Positions 33,358 to 44,078 are shown, numbered from the stretch's first letter. The stretch: 64,000 bases of DNA from Hemerocallis citrina (GCA_017893485.1 CM030364.1:200849292-200913291), one strand, 5' to 3'. Made by a program: numbers and translations. Notes: generated by a model not told the origin, from the letters alone.

Positions 33358-34044
33358 TCAGTAAAATTTTCATTAAGGTTTAGAACGTCCGCCTTCGGCA
33401 GATGCCCCGAGTCTTTCCGTTGACCTTCCTCTCGCCCGCGAACAACCCGGGGTTTACAGCCCCCACAAGCCACAACCCCAAATTGTTCAAGGACGGCAGG
33501 GGAGCCACCGACCCTCCGAACCAATTGGTCGGCCAACCACTCACCAACGAACAACCCGGGGTCTTACGGCCTTCGAGACCCAAACCCCGAATTGTTTGAG
33601 GTTGATTGGTGTGCCTCCAATCCGGAGCCCTCGGAAAAGTTTTAATTTCGGAGCGCCCACCTTCGGCAGGCATCCAAGTCAAGCGACAGATCAGCCACTC
33701 TTCTTGACAACCAACGAGGGGGAGTGGGGGTTATATAGCCCCTGAGATGCGCAGTCATTGCGTCTGGGAATCCCAAACGGCAGAAGGCAAAACATCGCCA
33801 TCAATTCTTATTGGGAGGCGAAACGTCGCCATTAATGACTATCGAAAGGCTCAATGCCACTGCGTAGGCGCCCGCTGCACCATGTCACCTCGGCGGCAAC
33901 CCCCTGTGTGCCGAGTTCGGCGACCATCCTCGCCAATAAGACTATCAGGGTTCAGAAAATTGAATGTTCTTATTATACTCATCGCTTATAACTCAATGAA
34001 CATCGGTACAAAGACAATGCACAGCTTACAACTCACTCACATTC
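33358..34044. other. Element 2 spacer with duplicated block and TATA palindrome
   Basis: Two copies of a CAACCCGGGGT...CCCAAATTGTTCAAGG-type block about 107 bp apart (33440-33600), then GGGGGTTATATAGCCCC at 33726-33742. Similar blocks occur at 47662-47990 in element 4. I see no gene. Confidence 0.55.
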
Positions 34045-34557
34045 AGCTTAAAACTCGAATTCGGCGCTCCCTTCGGGGCTCCTCTCACGCTCGGCCGGAC
34101 CAACCAGGGAAGAGATCCCTGCCACCGAGCTACTCGCATCTTCAGGCTGGGCACCCTCCAATAAAAATGTCGGAGATCGCCCCGGGGTCGAGTTGCTCAC
34201 CTCCTCGATCAAACCCGCACCCAACACCAGCTTCAGCCTGCGGATCTCCAACTCTCTCTCAACATTGGCCTCACGAAGGAAAGACTCTGAAGCCGACCGC
34301 CCACTCGAGGCATCCGAGATGGACCAGTCCGTCTCGATTACCCACCAGTCCCGGTCGGCTATGGCTTTCTTTAGACGAGCCACCTCCAGACCGAGCCCCC
34401 TAGACTGTTAAAGAAATAATCGACTGCGGCCACTCGGTCCTGAGTCTGTTTTCGCTGGCGAGCCAGAGCTGCCTCCATGGCCTCCTTCTCGGCTCGGACC
34501 AGGGATTCCTCGGTGGAAACAGGGTCGGCACCCAAGACCTCGTGCGTCCATCAAAAG
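34045..34557 (-). pseudogene. Second antisense ORF of element 2 (aORF2)
   Basis: It has a helical, charged segment (EESLVRAEKEAMEAALARQR) and then ETDWSISDASSGRSASESFL and LEIRRLKLVLGAGLIEE, ending GSAEFEF at the stop. Element 4 has a homologue with the same landmarks (47080-47373), so this is a shared gene. A one-base deletion near 34410 separates the two parts. No start codon is obvious; an upstream exon or splicing from the preceding antisense gene is possible. I do not recognise a family. Confidence 0.5.
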
Positions 34558-34604
34558 ACGAGAGAAAACAAACAATCACAAAGGAAGGCTAGAAAATGTG
34601 CAAG

Positions 34605-36893
34605 TTACGAAGCCTCGACCAAAAAACTATCTTCCATTACTTTCAAAAATGGTGATACAAAACTGTGGTGGCCAGTCCGCAAGAGGCATACACATTCAAA
34701 AAAGAAAGAAAAACCTAGTCTATTCTTGAGGGGGGGCACCTCTTCGTCAGCCTGGTCGCCCCCCATCTCCTCACCACCGGGAGTCGGCGGAAGGTCCGAC
34801 TGCCAACCGTAGTGGAGGTGGTCCACATTCTGCTCTGGATAAATCCTCCGGAAATGCTCCTTGGCCCGGTCGTATGCCTCATCCTGCGCCATGATCAGGG
34901 CGTACGCCGAGGCAGCCTCCATCCTCTCCAAGGCCTTCCGTCCCTTCACCGCCTCCTCTTCGATCCTCTCCTTAAGGCGATCCACGTCCTTCTTGTGATG
35001 CTCAAAGATTGAGGCCATCTGGGCCTCGTGGACGACCGCCATGCTCTGAGCCTCCTTCAGATCGTCGGTCACCTTGTTCAACTCGCGGAGATACTTCTCT
35101 GCGTTCCTCCTCTCCACAATGACCTCCTTCTCCAAGCACTTTTGGAAGTGCTGGCCGTGGAGCATCGCCTGTCCGAAGGAGAAAAGGTCAGAAAACATCG
35201 TCACAATCCAAACCAAATACAAATATAAAGTCTCAGCACTTACCGAGATCGAAGCCTGAGACCAGCGTATGAAGGCCTGGTCAGACGTCTGCGTCGCCAG
35301 CGCCACCCGATTCTGCTCGGTGACGGCCTTCCTAACAAAATAGACGGCCACAGGACCCTCTAGCAGGGATTCCCCCTGAACAATCGACCAGTCGGGGGCG
35401 AAGGGCCGCAGCCCCTGTTGCCTCACCATCTGCTCGGCAGTGGGCCGAGGTGGGGGAAGCCTCTGCCCCGGGGCCTCGACTGCCTTCTTGCTGCCCGAAC
35501 TGCCCCCCGCATCCCGAGGAGCCCTCGGCGTATGGGAGTGATGCTTTTTGCCCTTCTTCGCGGGCGAAGGCTCCTCGGCTACCAGGGTTGGTCCCTTGCC
35601 GAACCCCCCACCTTGGGCGGCCAGCTTCTCCTGCTCCGCCTTTTCGACCTCTCTGCTCTCGCCTTCTCAGCGACAGCTAGCAAGGCGTGCCTGTCATCGA
35701 CCTGCTGGGAAGTCATCTCTGCAAAAATAAAAGAAGATGGGCTAACGTTAACACGAATGCAGAAAGATGCAAAAATTCAGAACGAAAACATATTAGGGTC
35801 GGCTGGGCTCAGTCGGGCCTTGGCCAGGTGTAGCTCCGTCACTCGAGGCCACACTATGCTGTACCCCCCAACAATTTTCTCAACCCTCTTCCACTCCTTT
35901 TCCGTCAAGTTACTGCGCTTCAGAGGTTTGTGGTTCGGCTTGAAGAAAATCTATGAGGTCGGAATCCCCCAAGACTTCTCGCTCCGGACCACGAAGTATT
36001 TTTCTTTCCACCCTTTGATGGAATCTGGATGGCCGTGCATCACCTTTTTATGCGACCTAGGCGAGAAGTAAAATATCCCCTCTGCATCACCGAGCGAGCT
36101 GTTCCCCAAGATGGCTCGGAAGTAGGTCAACCTCGGTTTCATGCCCTTCTCTTGGCACTTTAGAATGAAACAAATCAAGTGCTTCCAAGAGTTTGGGCCA
36201 TACTGCATCAGGCTTAGCTTCGCCAAATTTAAAACCCTTTTGACGAAGGAGTGCAGCGGCAGCCTCAGTTCCGAGACGAAGGCATCCTCGGAAAAGATAC
36301 AATAGCCCGGTGCAAGAGTTGTGGTGGGTCGAATGTCAGGGCTCAGAATAAAGACTTCAAACTCCCGAGGGATGAAGTAGGAAACCCTCAGGATATGAAG
36401 ATAGTCCGCCTTCAAGACGCACGAAATGCCGTCCATCCGAATCTTCACCCGGCTCTCCTCGCCCGGTACAGGAGAAAGAGGGTCGATATCTTTGACATCG
36501 TCGGGGTACATCCTGATGACCACGGATTTTTAAAGGAGACCGGGGAAAATTCGAACCTCGGTCTAGGGGCATATTTATCCGGAGAAGGCGGATTGTCCGG
36601 AAAGCTTAACTTCCTCTTCTTCCGACGAGGACGAGCCTTCCTCTTGGGAGACGGCATCGACAAAGGTGGTAGAGGCGGAAGGTCATCTCCGACCTCAACC
36701 GCCCCTCCTGCTGTGCCTTCGCCAGCACTTTCCTGAGCGCCCTCCCCTTCATCTCCATCATCCTCATCATCATCAACGGCGCCCTGACCCTCGGGATCCT
36801 AATCCTCTTCACCCCCCCTCATCACCCTCAGCATCCTGATCCTCCTCACCCTCCTTATCACCCTCGGCATCCCGGTCCTCCTCATCCTCCTCG
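34605..36893 (-). pseudogene. Antisense three-exon gene of element 2 (aORF1)
   Basis: Homologue of the element 1 antisense gene. The first exon has YPDDVKDIDPLSP, AFVSELRLPLHSFVKRVLN, MQYGPNSWKH and KKVMHGHPDSIKGWKEKYFVVRSE. Exon 2 ends WSQASIS; intron 2 is GT-AG, 35243-35169 (75 bp). Exon 3 is a coiled coil (AMLHGQHFQKCLEKEVIVERR) ending AQDEAYDRAKEHFRRIYPE. The N-terminus is damaged: the acidic tract abuts the TATA box, so the 5' UTR and start codon are deleted, and there are frameshifts in the acidic tract, near 36530 and near the C-terminus. It cannot make a normal protein. Confidence 0.7.
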
Positions 36894-37017
36894 ATTTATA
36901 GTGGAGAAAGCGACTCCTCGATTTTCGCAATCAGATCTGGCAGTTGGATCATAAATCATCAAGATCTAACGACCACTAAGATTTGGCGTCGCTTCGATTC
37001 TTGCTCTCATGACGTCA
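36894..37017 (-). promoter_or_regulatory. Antisense promoter of element 2
   Basis: Minus strand: TGACGTCA (37017-37010), then GCAAGAATCGAAGCGAC, GATCTTGATGAT, AATCGAGGAGTCGCTTTCTCC and TATAAAT (36900-36894). The same order and spacing occur in element 4. Confidence 0.6.
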
Positions 37018-37080
37018 GCAGTGGGCGCGAAATTACCCAACTACCCCCTAGGCATTTTTCCAACAAACAGACTTTTTCGA

Positions 37081-38465
37081 CAAGTCAAGAGGGGTCGATG
37101 CTCGGATGGCATCGCGAGCCACAAACTTCCTCCCGATTATGCATGAAGCTCGGAGCTCGGATGGCATCGCGAGCCACAACTTCCTCTTCTATTCCAACAG
37201 AAGGGTTGACACTCGGATGACATCGCGAGTCACAAATTCTCTCCCTATTATGCATAAGGCTCGGAGCTCGGATGGCATCGCGAGCCACAACTTCCTCTTC
37301 TATTCTAACAGAAGGGTCGACGCTCGGATGGCATCGCGAGCCACAAACTCTCTTTTTATTATGTATAAAGCTCGGAGCTTGAATGGCATCGCGAGCCACA
37401 ACTTCCTCTTCTATTCCAACAGAAGGGTCAACGCTTGGATGGCATCGCGAGCCACAAATTCCCTCCTTATTATGCATAAGGCTCGGAGCTCGGATGACAT
37501 CACGAGCCACAACTTTCTCTTCTATTTAACAGAAGGGTCGACGCTCGAATGGCATCGCGAGCGACAAACTCCCTCCCTATTATGCATGAAGCTCGGAGCT
37601 CGGATGGCATCGCGAGCCACAACTTCCTCTTCTATTCCAATAGAAGGGTCGACGCTCGGATGGCATCGCGAGCCACAAATTCCCTCCCTATATGCATAAG
37701 GCTCGGAGCTCGGATGACATCGCGAGCCACAACTTCCTCTTCTATTTAACAGAAGGCTCGGAGCTCGGATGACATCGCGAGCCACAAACTCCCTCCCTAT
37801 TATGCATGAAGCTCGGAGCTTGGATGGCATCGCGAGCCATAAACTCCTTCCTTATTATGCATGAAGCTTGGAGCTCGGATGGCATCACGAGCCACAACTT
37901 CCCTCCCTATTATGCATGAGGCTCGGAGCTCGGATGACATCGCGAGCCATAACTTCCTCTTCTATTTAACAGAAGGGTCGACGCTCGGATGGAATCGCGA
38001 GCCATAAACTCCCACCCTAATGTACATGAAGCTCGGAGCTCAGATGGCATTGCGAGCCACAAACTCACTCCCTATTATGCATGAAGCTCGGAGCTCGGAT
38101 GGCATCGCGAACCACAACTTCCTCTTGTATTCCAACAGAAGGGTCGACGCTCGGATGGCATCGCGAGCCACAAACTCCCTCCCTATTATGCATGAAGCTT
38201 GGAGCTCGGATGGCATCGCGAGCCACAACTTCCTCTTCTATTCCAACAGAAAGGTCGACGCTCGGATGACATCGCGAGCCACAAATTTCCTCCCTATTAT
38301 GCATGAGGCTCGGAGCTCGGATGACATCGCGAGCCACAACTTTCTCTTCTATTTAACAGAAGGATCGATGCTCGGATGGCATCGCGAACCATCAACTTCC
38401 TCTTCTATTCCAACAGAAGGGTCGACGCTCAGATGGTATCGCGAGCCACAAACTTCACAGGAGGC
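37081..38465. repeat. 55-bp satellite of element 2, right array
   Basis: About 25 units with the core CTCGGATGGCATCGCGAGCC at steps of 54-56 bp. Two spacer types partly alternate (TCCCTATTATGCATGAAGCT and TTCTATTCCAACAGAAGGGT). Long frames in this stretch are repeat by-products. Confidence 0.9.
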
Positions 38466-38549
38466 TCGGAGACCGGATATCAATGCCAGTCGTCAAGGCT
38501 TCTACTCCCAAAAAGCATTAAGTATGGGGGCTCGGACCTCGGATGACAC

Positions 38550-39130
38550 CGCGAGCCCCAGAAGCCCTCCCCTATTCACAGGAGGCTCGGAGCTCGGATG
38601 GAATCGCGAGCCCCAAAACCCTCCTCTACCCCACAAGCGAGGGGCTCGTCTGCCGACCCCCAATGCTCGACAAACCAAGCTCCGCCCCGACAGACCTCGA
38701 CGTCCCCTCGCCCTTCCAACTAGCGAGAGGATCGTCTGTCGACCCTCGGAGCTCGTCTACCGACCCCAGACGCTCGGCAAACCGAGCTCCAACTCGACAG
38801 ACCTCGACGTCCTTTCGCTCTTCCAACTAGCGAGAGGATCGTCTGCCGACCCTCGGAGCTCGTCTACCAACCCCAGACGCTCGGCAAACCGAGCTCCAAC
38901 CCAACAGGCCTCGACGTCCCCTCGCTCTTCCAACTAGCAAGGGGATCGTCTACCGACCCTCAATGCTCATCCCCCAACCATCGACGATCGCCTGCCGAAC
39001 CCCAATATTCGGCAAGAAGATCCCTGCTCGACGGACCTCGACGTCCCCTTGCTCTTCCAACTAGCGAGGGGACCGCCTGCCGACCCTCGAGGCTCATCTG
39101 CCGACCCTTACTCCGACTCTTCTACGCTTG
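38550..39130. repeat. About 108-bp satellite near the 3' end of element 2
   Basis: Four to five units with CTCGTCTACCGACCCCAGACG, AACCGAGCTCCAAC and CCTCGACGTCCCCTCGCTCTTC. The remaining stretch to 39280 is non-coding element sequence before the purine tract. Confidence 0.75.
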
Positions 39131-39280
39131 GCACCCTGTGTGACTCCAATAGGGGATCCCTTCCTCCTACCCCCTGACCTCTTCTGGAAGTAATAGATCC
39201 TATTTTCTCGCCACACACACCACCCTGCTCTTCCTACAGAGATAAAGAATCATTCCTACACGGCTGGATCACTCAGCCCT

Positions 39281-39298
39281 CCAGGAGTTGGGGGCTTG
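39281..39298 (+). other. Element 2 polypurine tract
   Basis: CCAGGAGTTGGGGGCTTG directly before the 3' LTR. Confidence 0.8.
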
Positions 39299-39859
39299 TG
39301 ATATGGGTCGGATGACGTGGCCCCTCCTGGGCTACAGGATTCCCTCAGGAAACGTGCATCGCTGGATCATCCGGATCCGCCACATCAGCATCAGAAAACC
39401 GCCCAGGCCTCTGTCACGTTAGCCTGGAAACTGCCCAGGCCTCTGCCACGTCAGCCCTATACCGCTCGGGCTTCCACCGCTTCAGGCCCATAGGCAACCG
39501 GGTCCAGACCCGGTTGGCTTCTCCTATAAATACCAGACCCTCCACCCCTTATCGAGGTAATGAATCTTTCCCACTCAAAATCCTAGTTACTGTTACTCTC
39601 TCTCAGTAGCTGACTAGATCGTCAGAGGGTCTGCCACCGGGACCAACCCCGGTGTTCCTAGACCGTCTGCAGGTACACGAGACTCCGGATCCGAGCCTCC
39701 TGATCTGAGCCGAGCATCCAGCCTCCACCTCACTACCGCCTGCTTCCGTACCGTTCGTCCGGCTGAGGGTCGTCCGCACCGGAGCTTCCTCCACCAATAC
39801 AAATCGAGAAGAACTCACACCTGGTGCATCCACACGCCTTCCAAAAACAAACCGCATCA
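39299..39859 (+). repeat. Element 2 3' LTR (561 bp)
   Basis: Starts TGATATGGGTCGGATG and ends AAACCGCATCA, with TATAAATA at 39525-39532. It is about 22 bp shorter than the 5' LTR because a CCAAACGGGTCC segment is lost before the TATA box. Confidence 0.92.
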
Positions 39860-39864
39860 ATGGA

Positions 39865-40150
39865 CGTGGTGGAGATGGTGGTCGGTGTTGGTGGTGATCG
39901 ACGGTGGTGATGAGTTTGGATTTTAAATACGTTAAGAGATGAGGGCATTTTCGATATTTCATACTCTTCTTAGTGAGTTTAAACCCGTTAAGAGATATAT
40001 TCGGAGAATATTCCATTAACTTAACGACATGTGTTTTTTCGTCTATATTTAAAAACTTCGAAATCTATTTGAGTATATTAAAAAAAATTGAATGCAATTT
40101 AAAAATTAGTATAAACTTTGAGTATTATTTGGTCATTTTCCCAAAATAAA
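39865..40150. mobile_element. Right arm of the probable MITE around element 2
   Basis: The inverse, imperfect counterpart of 13690-14082. The outer end CTTTGAGTATTATTTGGTCATTTTCCC pairs with the left arm's AAGACGAAATAGCTCATGAAG. Exact ends and target duplication could not be fixed by eye. Confidence 0.4.
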
Positions 40151-40236
40151 AACCCCATGACAAAACAAAAATATAACAACAATTAATTTTAAGGGGGGGA
40201 GTGGAGACCTTAATTACCAGCAGAAAGTAAAAAGAA

Positions 40237-40273
<37 letters not shown>
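40237..40273 (+). repeat. Poly(G) run of 37 bases
   Basis: An unbroken run of G following AAAGAA. Such a run is rare in plant DNA, can form G-quadruplexes and is prone to length error. Confidence 0.9.
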
Positions 40274-40275
<2 letters not shown>

Positions 40276-40407
40276 ATTAATCAATTATTATGGAACAATA
40301 TCGTACCATTGATACATCATATATAGAATTTTTTCATATACTGTGAAAATATTGACAAAACTGACTCATTTTGGAAAATATTTACCTATGTGACCCAATT
40401 TTGGATA

Positions 40408-40942
40408 TCTATATAATAAAACACAAAGAAAGCTATCGAGTGGCTCTCATTCAATTGGGTTGAAATCAATGGTCCAGATCTAACCTCACAAAACATATTT
40501 TCCCGCCCAAAAGTCCCCCCCCCCCCAAACCCAAATTCAAATCCCAAAAATAACTCATTTATTTATTTATTTATTATTTTCTCTCTCTCATTTTCTCTCT
40601 ATTTACTCAGAAATTTATATTTTCAAATTTCATGTTTGTAGTTTTTCAGTTTTTTTATGCATTTTTTATTGCTCATGTTACATTGAAAATAGCAAATATT
40701 TTATCAACAGTTAATTGTCCTCATTTTCCACACTCAAAGTTCTAAGAAGTTGGATTTTACACCACTATTTATAATTATTTTTCAACATATACTAATGGAA
40801 ACATGGACTTTTATTTATAACTAATTATTGCTTTACTATTCAAACTTGTGCTACATAATTATTGTTTTACTGTTTATAAGACTTTCATATGCTGTATCGT
40901 TCCCAAGACGTGCCGTAGGCACGTGCCCACGAGCAAATCTAG
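40408..40942 (+). mobile_element. Small non-autonomous Helitron-like element
   Basis: The 5' end TCTATATAATAAAACAC and the 3' end CTAG lie between host A (40407) and T (40943), the Helitron target rule. Before the CTAG is a hairpin ACGTGCC-GTA-GGCACGT (about 40907-40923), followed by 15 bases. The 535-bp interior has no coding capacity. Confidence 0.6.
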
Positions 40943-42068
40943 TGTATGCATAAAATGCTACAACAACAATATAAGTTATTTCTATGTCGTTGTTGTCAAT
41001 AGCGGCATCTGTTAATTTTTTTGCATATGCCGCTTTTTGGAGTAATGACATAAGTACATTTCCTACTTATTCGTGAACTCTTTGACTTAGGAAAAAATTG
41101 TTTGTGTGGAAAAATATTATAACTAATGCTGTTATTCCCAACTACGATATCGAAATACCTGATGTCGTTATTGTAAATAGCTGCAAAAGTTCAAAGAAGT
41201 TTTCAAAATTTGAATTCGGACATGTTTAATGAGAATAAAAGTTTGGAATCTTCTTTGAACTGTTACCGCTATCCCCAACAATGTCAACAAACTTGATGTC
41301 ATTATTGTAAATAGCGGCAACAATTCAGAGAAACTTTCAAATTTTGATTTCAGACCTGTTTAACAAGAATAAAAATTTGAAATATTATTTGAACTATTGC
41401 CGTTATCCCCAACAACCACATCGAAATACCTGATGTCATTATTGTAAAGAGCTGCAATAGTTCAAAGATTATTTCAAAATTTTATTCTCGTTACACATGT
41501 CTCAAATCAAAATTTTAAATCTTCTATGAACTGTTGCAGCTATTTACAATAACTACCTCAGGTCTTTCGATGCAGTTGTTAGGGATAACAACATTATGTA
41601 ATATCCCGGACGGATATTATAGTGTATAAATAAATATTTTTAAATTAAAAAATTTTTAAATGGGAATTTCTTGGTTTCACTCATAAAAAGTTATCTGGAC
41701 ATATATACTAGTAAATATATACATGTATTGTATCAGTTTTGTGCACTTGTACAAAACCCTGAAAAATGCATTTTTGAGAAAATGGCCGGAAAATTCCGAA
41801 CAGGTATTTAAAATTATTATTTTATTATTATTTTATTATTATTTTCAGAACTGAAATATTTTTGGTAGATATCACCCAGTTTTGTTGATAAACATTATCC
41901 GTATATATATACCAGTCTGTGTACATCTGTATTGTATCAAATTGGTACTGGAATCTTCCGGGCTGATAATAAAATTTATTTTATTATAATTTTCGAAATT
42001 AAATTATTTTTATATGGATTGAGCAGTTTTACAAGTAGAAATTATCGGTATATAGATATAAACATACG

Positions 42069-42654
42069 TGATGCGGTTTGTTTTTGGGGGGTGGCTGCAC
42101 CAGGTGTGAGTTCTTCTCGATTTGTATTTTTGCGGAAGCTTCGGTACGGACGGTACGTTCGACCCTCAGCCAGGGGGGACGGCTTGGGAGTAGGCGAGAG
42201 CGAGGTAGAGGTCGGATGCTCGGCTCGGAGCTGGAGGCTCGGATTCGGGATTCTCGTGTACCTGCACTCGGCCTAAAAACACTGGGGTTGGTCCCGGTGG
42301 CAGGCCCTCCGATGGTCTAGTCAGTCACTAAAGAGGAGTAACAGTAACTAGGATTTTTAGAGGGGAAAGATTGATTACCTTTGGAAGGGGTAGAAGGTAT
42401 GGTATTTATAGAAAAAGCCAACCGGGTCTGGACCCGTTTGGGGCCGAGTCTGGACCCGGCTGCCAGTGGGCCTGGTGTGGCAGAAACCCAAGTGGTATAG
42501 GACTGACGTGGCACGGGCTCGGGGTGGTTTAGGACTGACGTGGTAGAGACCTGGGTGGTTTCCAGGCTGACGTGGCAGACCCAGATGATCCGGCGGTGAA
42601 AGCTCTTTGAGGGGATCCTGTGGCCCGGGGGGCCACGTCATCTGACCCATATCA
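42069..42654 (-). repeat. Element 4 3' LTR (586 bp)
   Basis: Minus strand TGATATGGGTCAGATGACG...AAACAAACCGCATCA. It is a relative of the element 2 LTR. TATAAATA lies at 42410-42403. The polypurine tract (CAGGAGTGGGGACTCC on the minus strand) follows at about 42655-42670. Confidence 0.9.
42403..42576 (-). promoter_or_regulatory. Element 4 LTR promoter: three phased ACGT boxes plus TATA
   Basis: CTGACGTGGY on the plus strand at 42503, 42535 and 42567, exactly 32 bp apart (GCCACGTCAG in the element's orientation). TATAAATA lies 93 bp downstream in the element's sense. Confidence 0.65.
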
Positions 42655-42834
42655 GGAGTCCCCACTCCTGGAAGGCTAGGTGACCCAGTCTTGTAGGAGT
42701 GGTTCTCTGCCTCTGTAGGAAGAGCCGGGTGGTGTGTACAGCTAGGAATGGGATCTGTATCTTCCAGAAGAGGTCAGGGGGGTAGGGTGAAGGGATCCCC
42801 TATTGGAGTCATGCAGAGTGCTGGGTGCAGAAGA

Positions 42835-43260
42835 GTCGGAGATCGATTTGCCGAGCGTCGAGGGTTGGTGGACAAGCCCCCTCACTTGTTGGAAAAGCAA
42901 AGGGGATCATCGTGGCTCGTGGTGTAGGGGTTCTTTTGGCCGAGCATCGAGGGTTGGTGGACGAGCCCCCTCATTTGTTGGAAAGCAAGGGAGATCACCG
43001 CGATATGTGAAGTAGGGGGTCTTTTGGCCGAGCATAGAGGGTCGGTGGATGAGCCCCCACACTTGTTGGACAAGCAAGGGGGATCACCGCGATCTGCGGA
43101 GTAGGGGATCTTTTGGCCTAGCGTCGAGGGTAGGTGGACGACCCCCCTCACTTGTTGGAAAAGCAAGGGGGATCACCGCGATCTGTGGAGTAGGGGGTCT
43201 TTTGGCCAAGCGTCGAGGGTCGGTGGACGAGCCCCTTCACTTGTTGGAAAAAGAAGAGGG
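42835..43260. repeat. 88-89-bp satellite of element 4
   Basis: Five units with CCGAGCRTCGAGGGTYGGTGGAC at about 42851, 42940, 43028, 43117 and 43206, each followed by CCCCCTCACTTGTTGGAAAAGC. Confidence 0.85.
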
Positions 43261-43269
43261 ATCAATCCG

Positions 43270-43930
43270 AGCCCCGAGCCTCTTGTTGAATAGAGGAGGA
43301 TTTCGGGGCTCGCGGTGCCATCCGAGCTCCGAGCCTCCTGTTGAATAGAGGAGGATTTTGGGGCTCGCGGTGTCATCCGAGCTCCGAGCCTCCTATTGAA
43401 TAGGGGAGGATTTTGGGGCTCGCGGTACCATCCGAGCTCGAGCCTCTTGTGGAATAGAGGAGGATTTTGGGGCTCGCGGTGCCATCCGAGCTCCGAGCCT
43501 CCTGTTGATTAGAGGAGGGTTTTGGGGCTCGCGGTGTCATCCGAGCTCCGAGCCTTCTGTTGAATAAAGGAGGATTCTGGGGCTTGCGGTGTCATCCAAG
43601 CTCCGAGCATCTTGTTGAATAGAGGTGGATTTTGGGGCTCGCAGCCCTGCGAGCTCCGAGCCTCCTGTTGAATAGAGGAGGATTTTGGGGCTCGCTGCGC
43701 CATCCGAGCTCCAAGCCTCCTGTTGAATAGAGGAGGATTTTGGGGCTCGCGGTGTCATCCAAGCTCCGAGCCTCCTGACTTGTTGGAAAAGCCTGGGGGT
43801 TCTTTGGCGGCTCGCGGTGCCATCCGAGCTTCGACCCTACTGACTTGTTGAAAAAGCCGGGGGGGTTTTATAGCGGCTCGCGGTGCCATCTGAGCGTCGA
43901 CCCTCTTGACTTGTTGGAAAGCCTAGGGGT
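43270..43930. repeat. 55-bp satellite of element 4, left array
   Basis: About eleven units with GGCTCGCGGTGCCATCCGAG at steps of 54-55 bp and spacer CCTCCTGTTGAATAGAGGAGG, itself a small palindrome. The core is the inverse of the element 2 core, as expected for an element on the other strand. Confidence 0.88.
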
Positions 43931-43955
43931 ATTGGGATAATTTTGTGCTACCTGC

Positions 43956-44078
43956 TGACGTCACGTGCGCAAGAATCGAAGCAACTTTAGATCCTAGCGA
44001 CCGTTGGATCTTGATGATTAAGATCCAACGGCTAGATCCTTTCACAAAAATCAAGGAGTCTCTTTCTCTGTTATAAAT
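43956..44078 (+). promoter_or_regulatory. Antisense promoter of element 4
   Basis: TGACGTCACGTG (43956-43967) merges a C-box (TGACGTCA) with a G-box (CACGTG). It is followed by GCAAGAATCGAAGC, GATCTTGATGATTAAGATCC (a palindrome), AATCAAGGAGTC and TATAAAT (44072-44078), 150 bp before the ATG at 44228. The leader is pyrimidine-rich (CCCCTTTTTCTTTCCTTCATTTCC). Confidence 0.65.

Larger units (their letters stand above)
14083..39859 (+). mobile_element. Element 2: old Tat-clade LTR retrotransposon with nested element 3
   Basis: TG...CA ends, target duplication ATGGA on both sides, LTRs of 583 and 561 bp, primer site, gag, protease, reverse transcriptase, RNase H, a second RNase H, integrase, satellites, two antisense genes, more satellites and a polypurine tract. 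Without element 3 it would be about 14.8 kb. The LTRs differ at roughly 35 positions by eye plus a ~22-bp deletion, about 6%, so it is much older than elements 1 and 3. The second RNase H between pol RNase H and integrase, and the antisense genes, mark the Tat clade. Confidence 0.9.

Noticed and set aside
37081..38465. Regular short repeats and spacers resembling a CRISPR array
   Set aside because: Plant nuclear DNA inside a retrotransposon; spacers are themselves repeated and there are no cas genes.
37106..38937. Long open frames across the 55-bp and 108-bp satellites
   Set aside because: Repeat by-products; different units are open in different frames.
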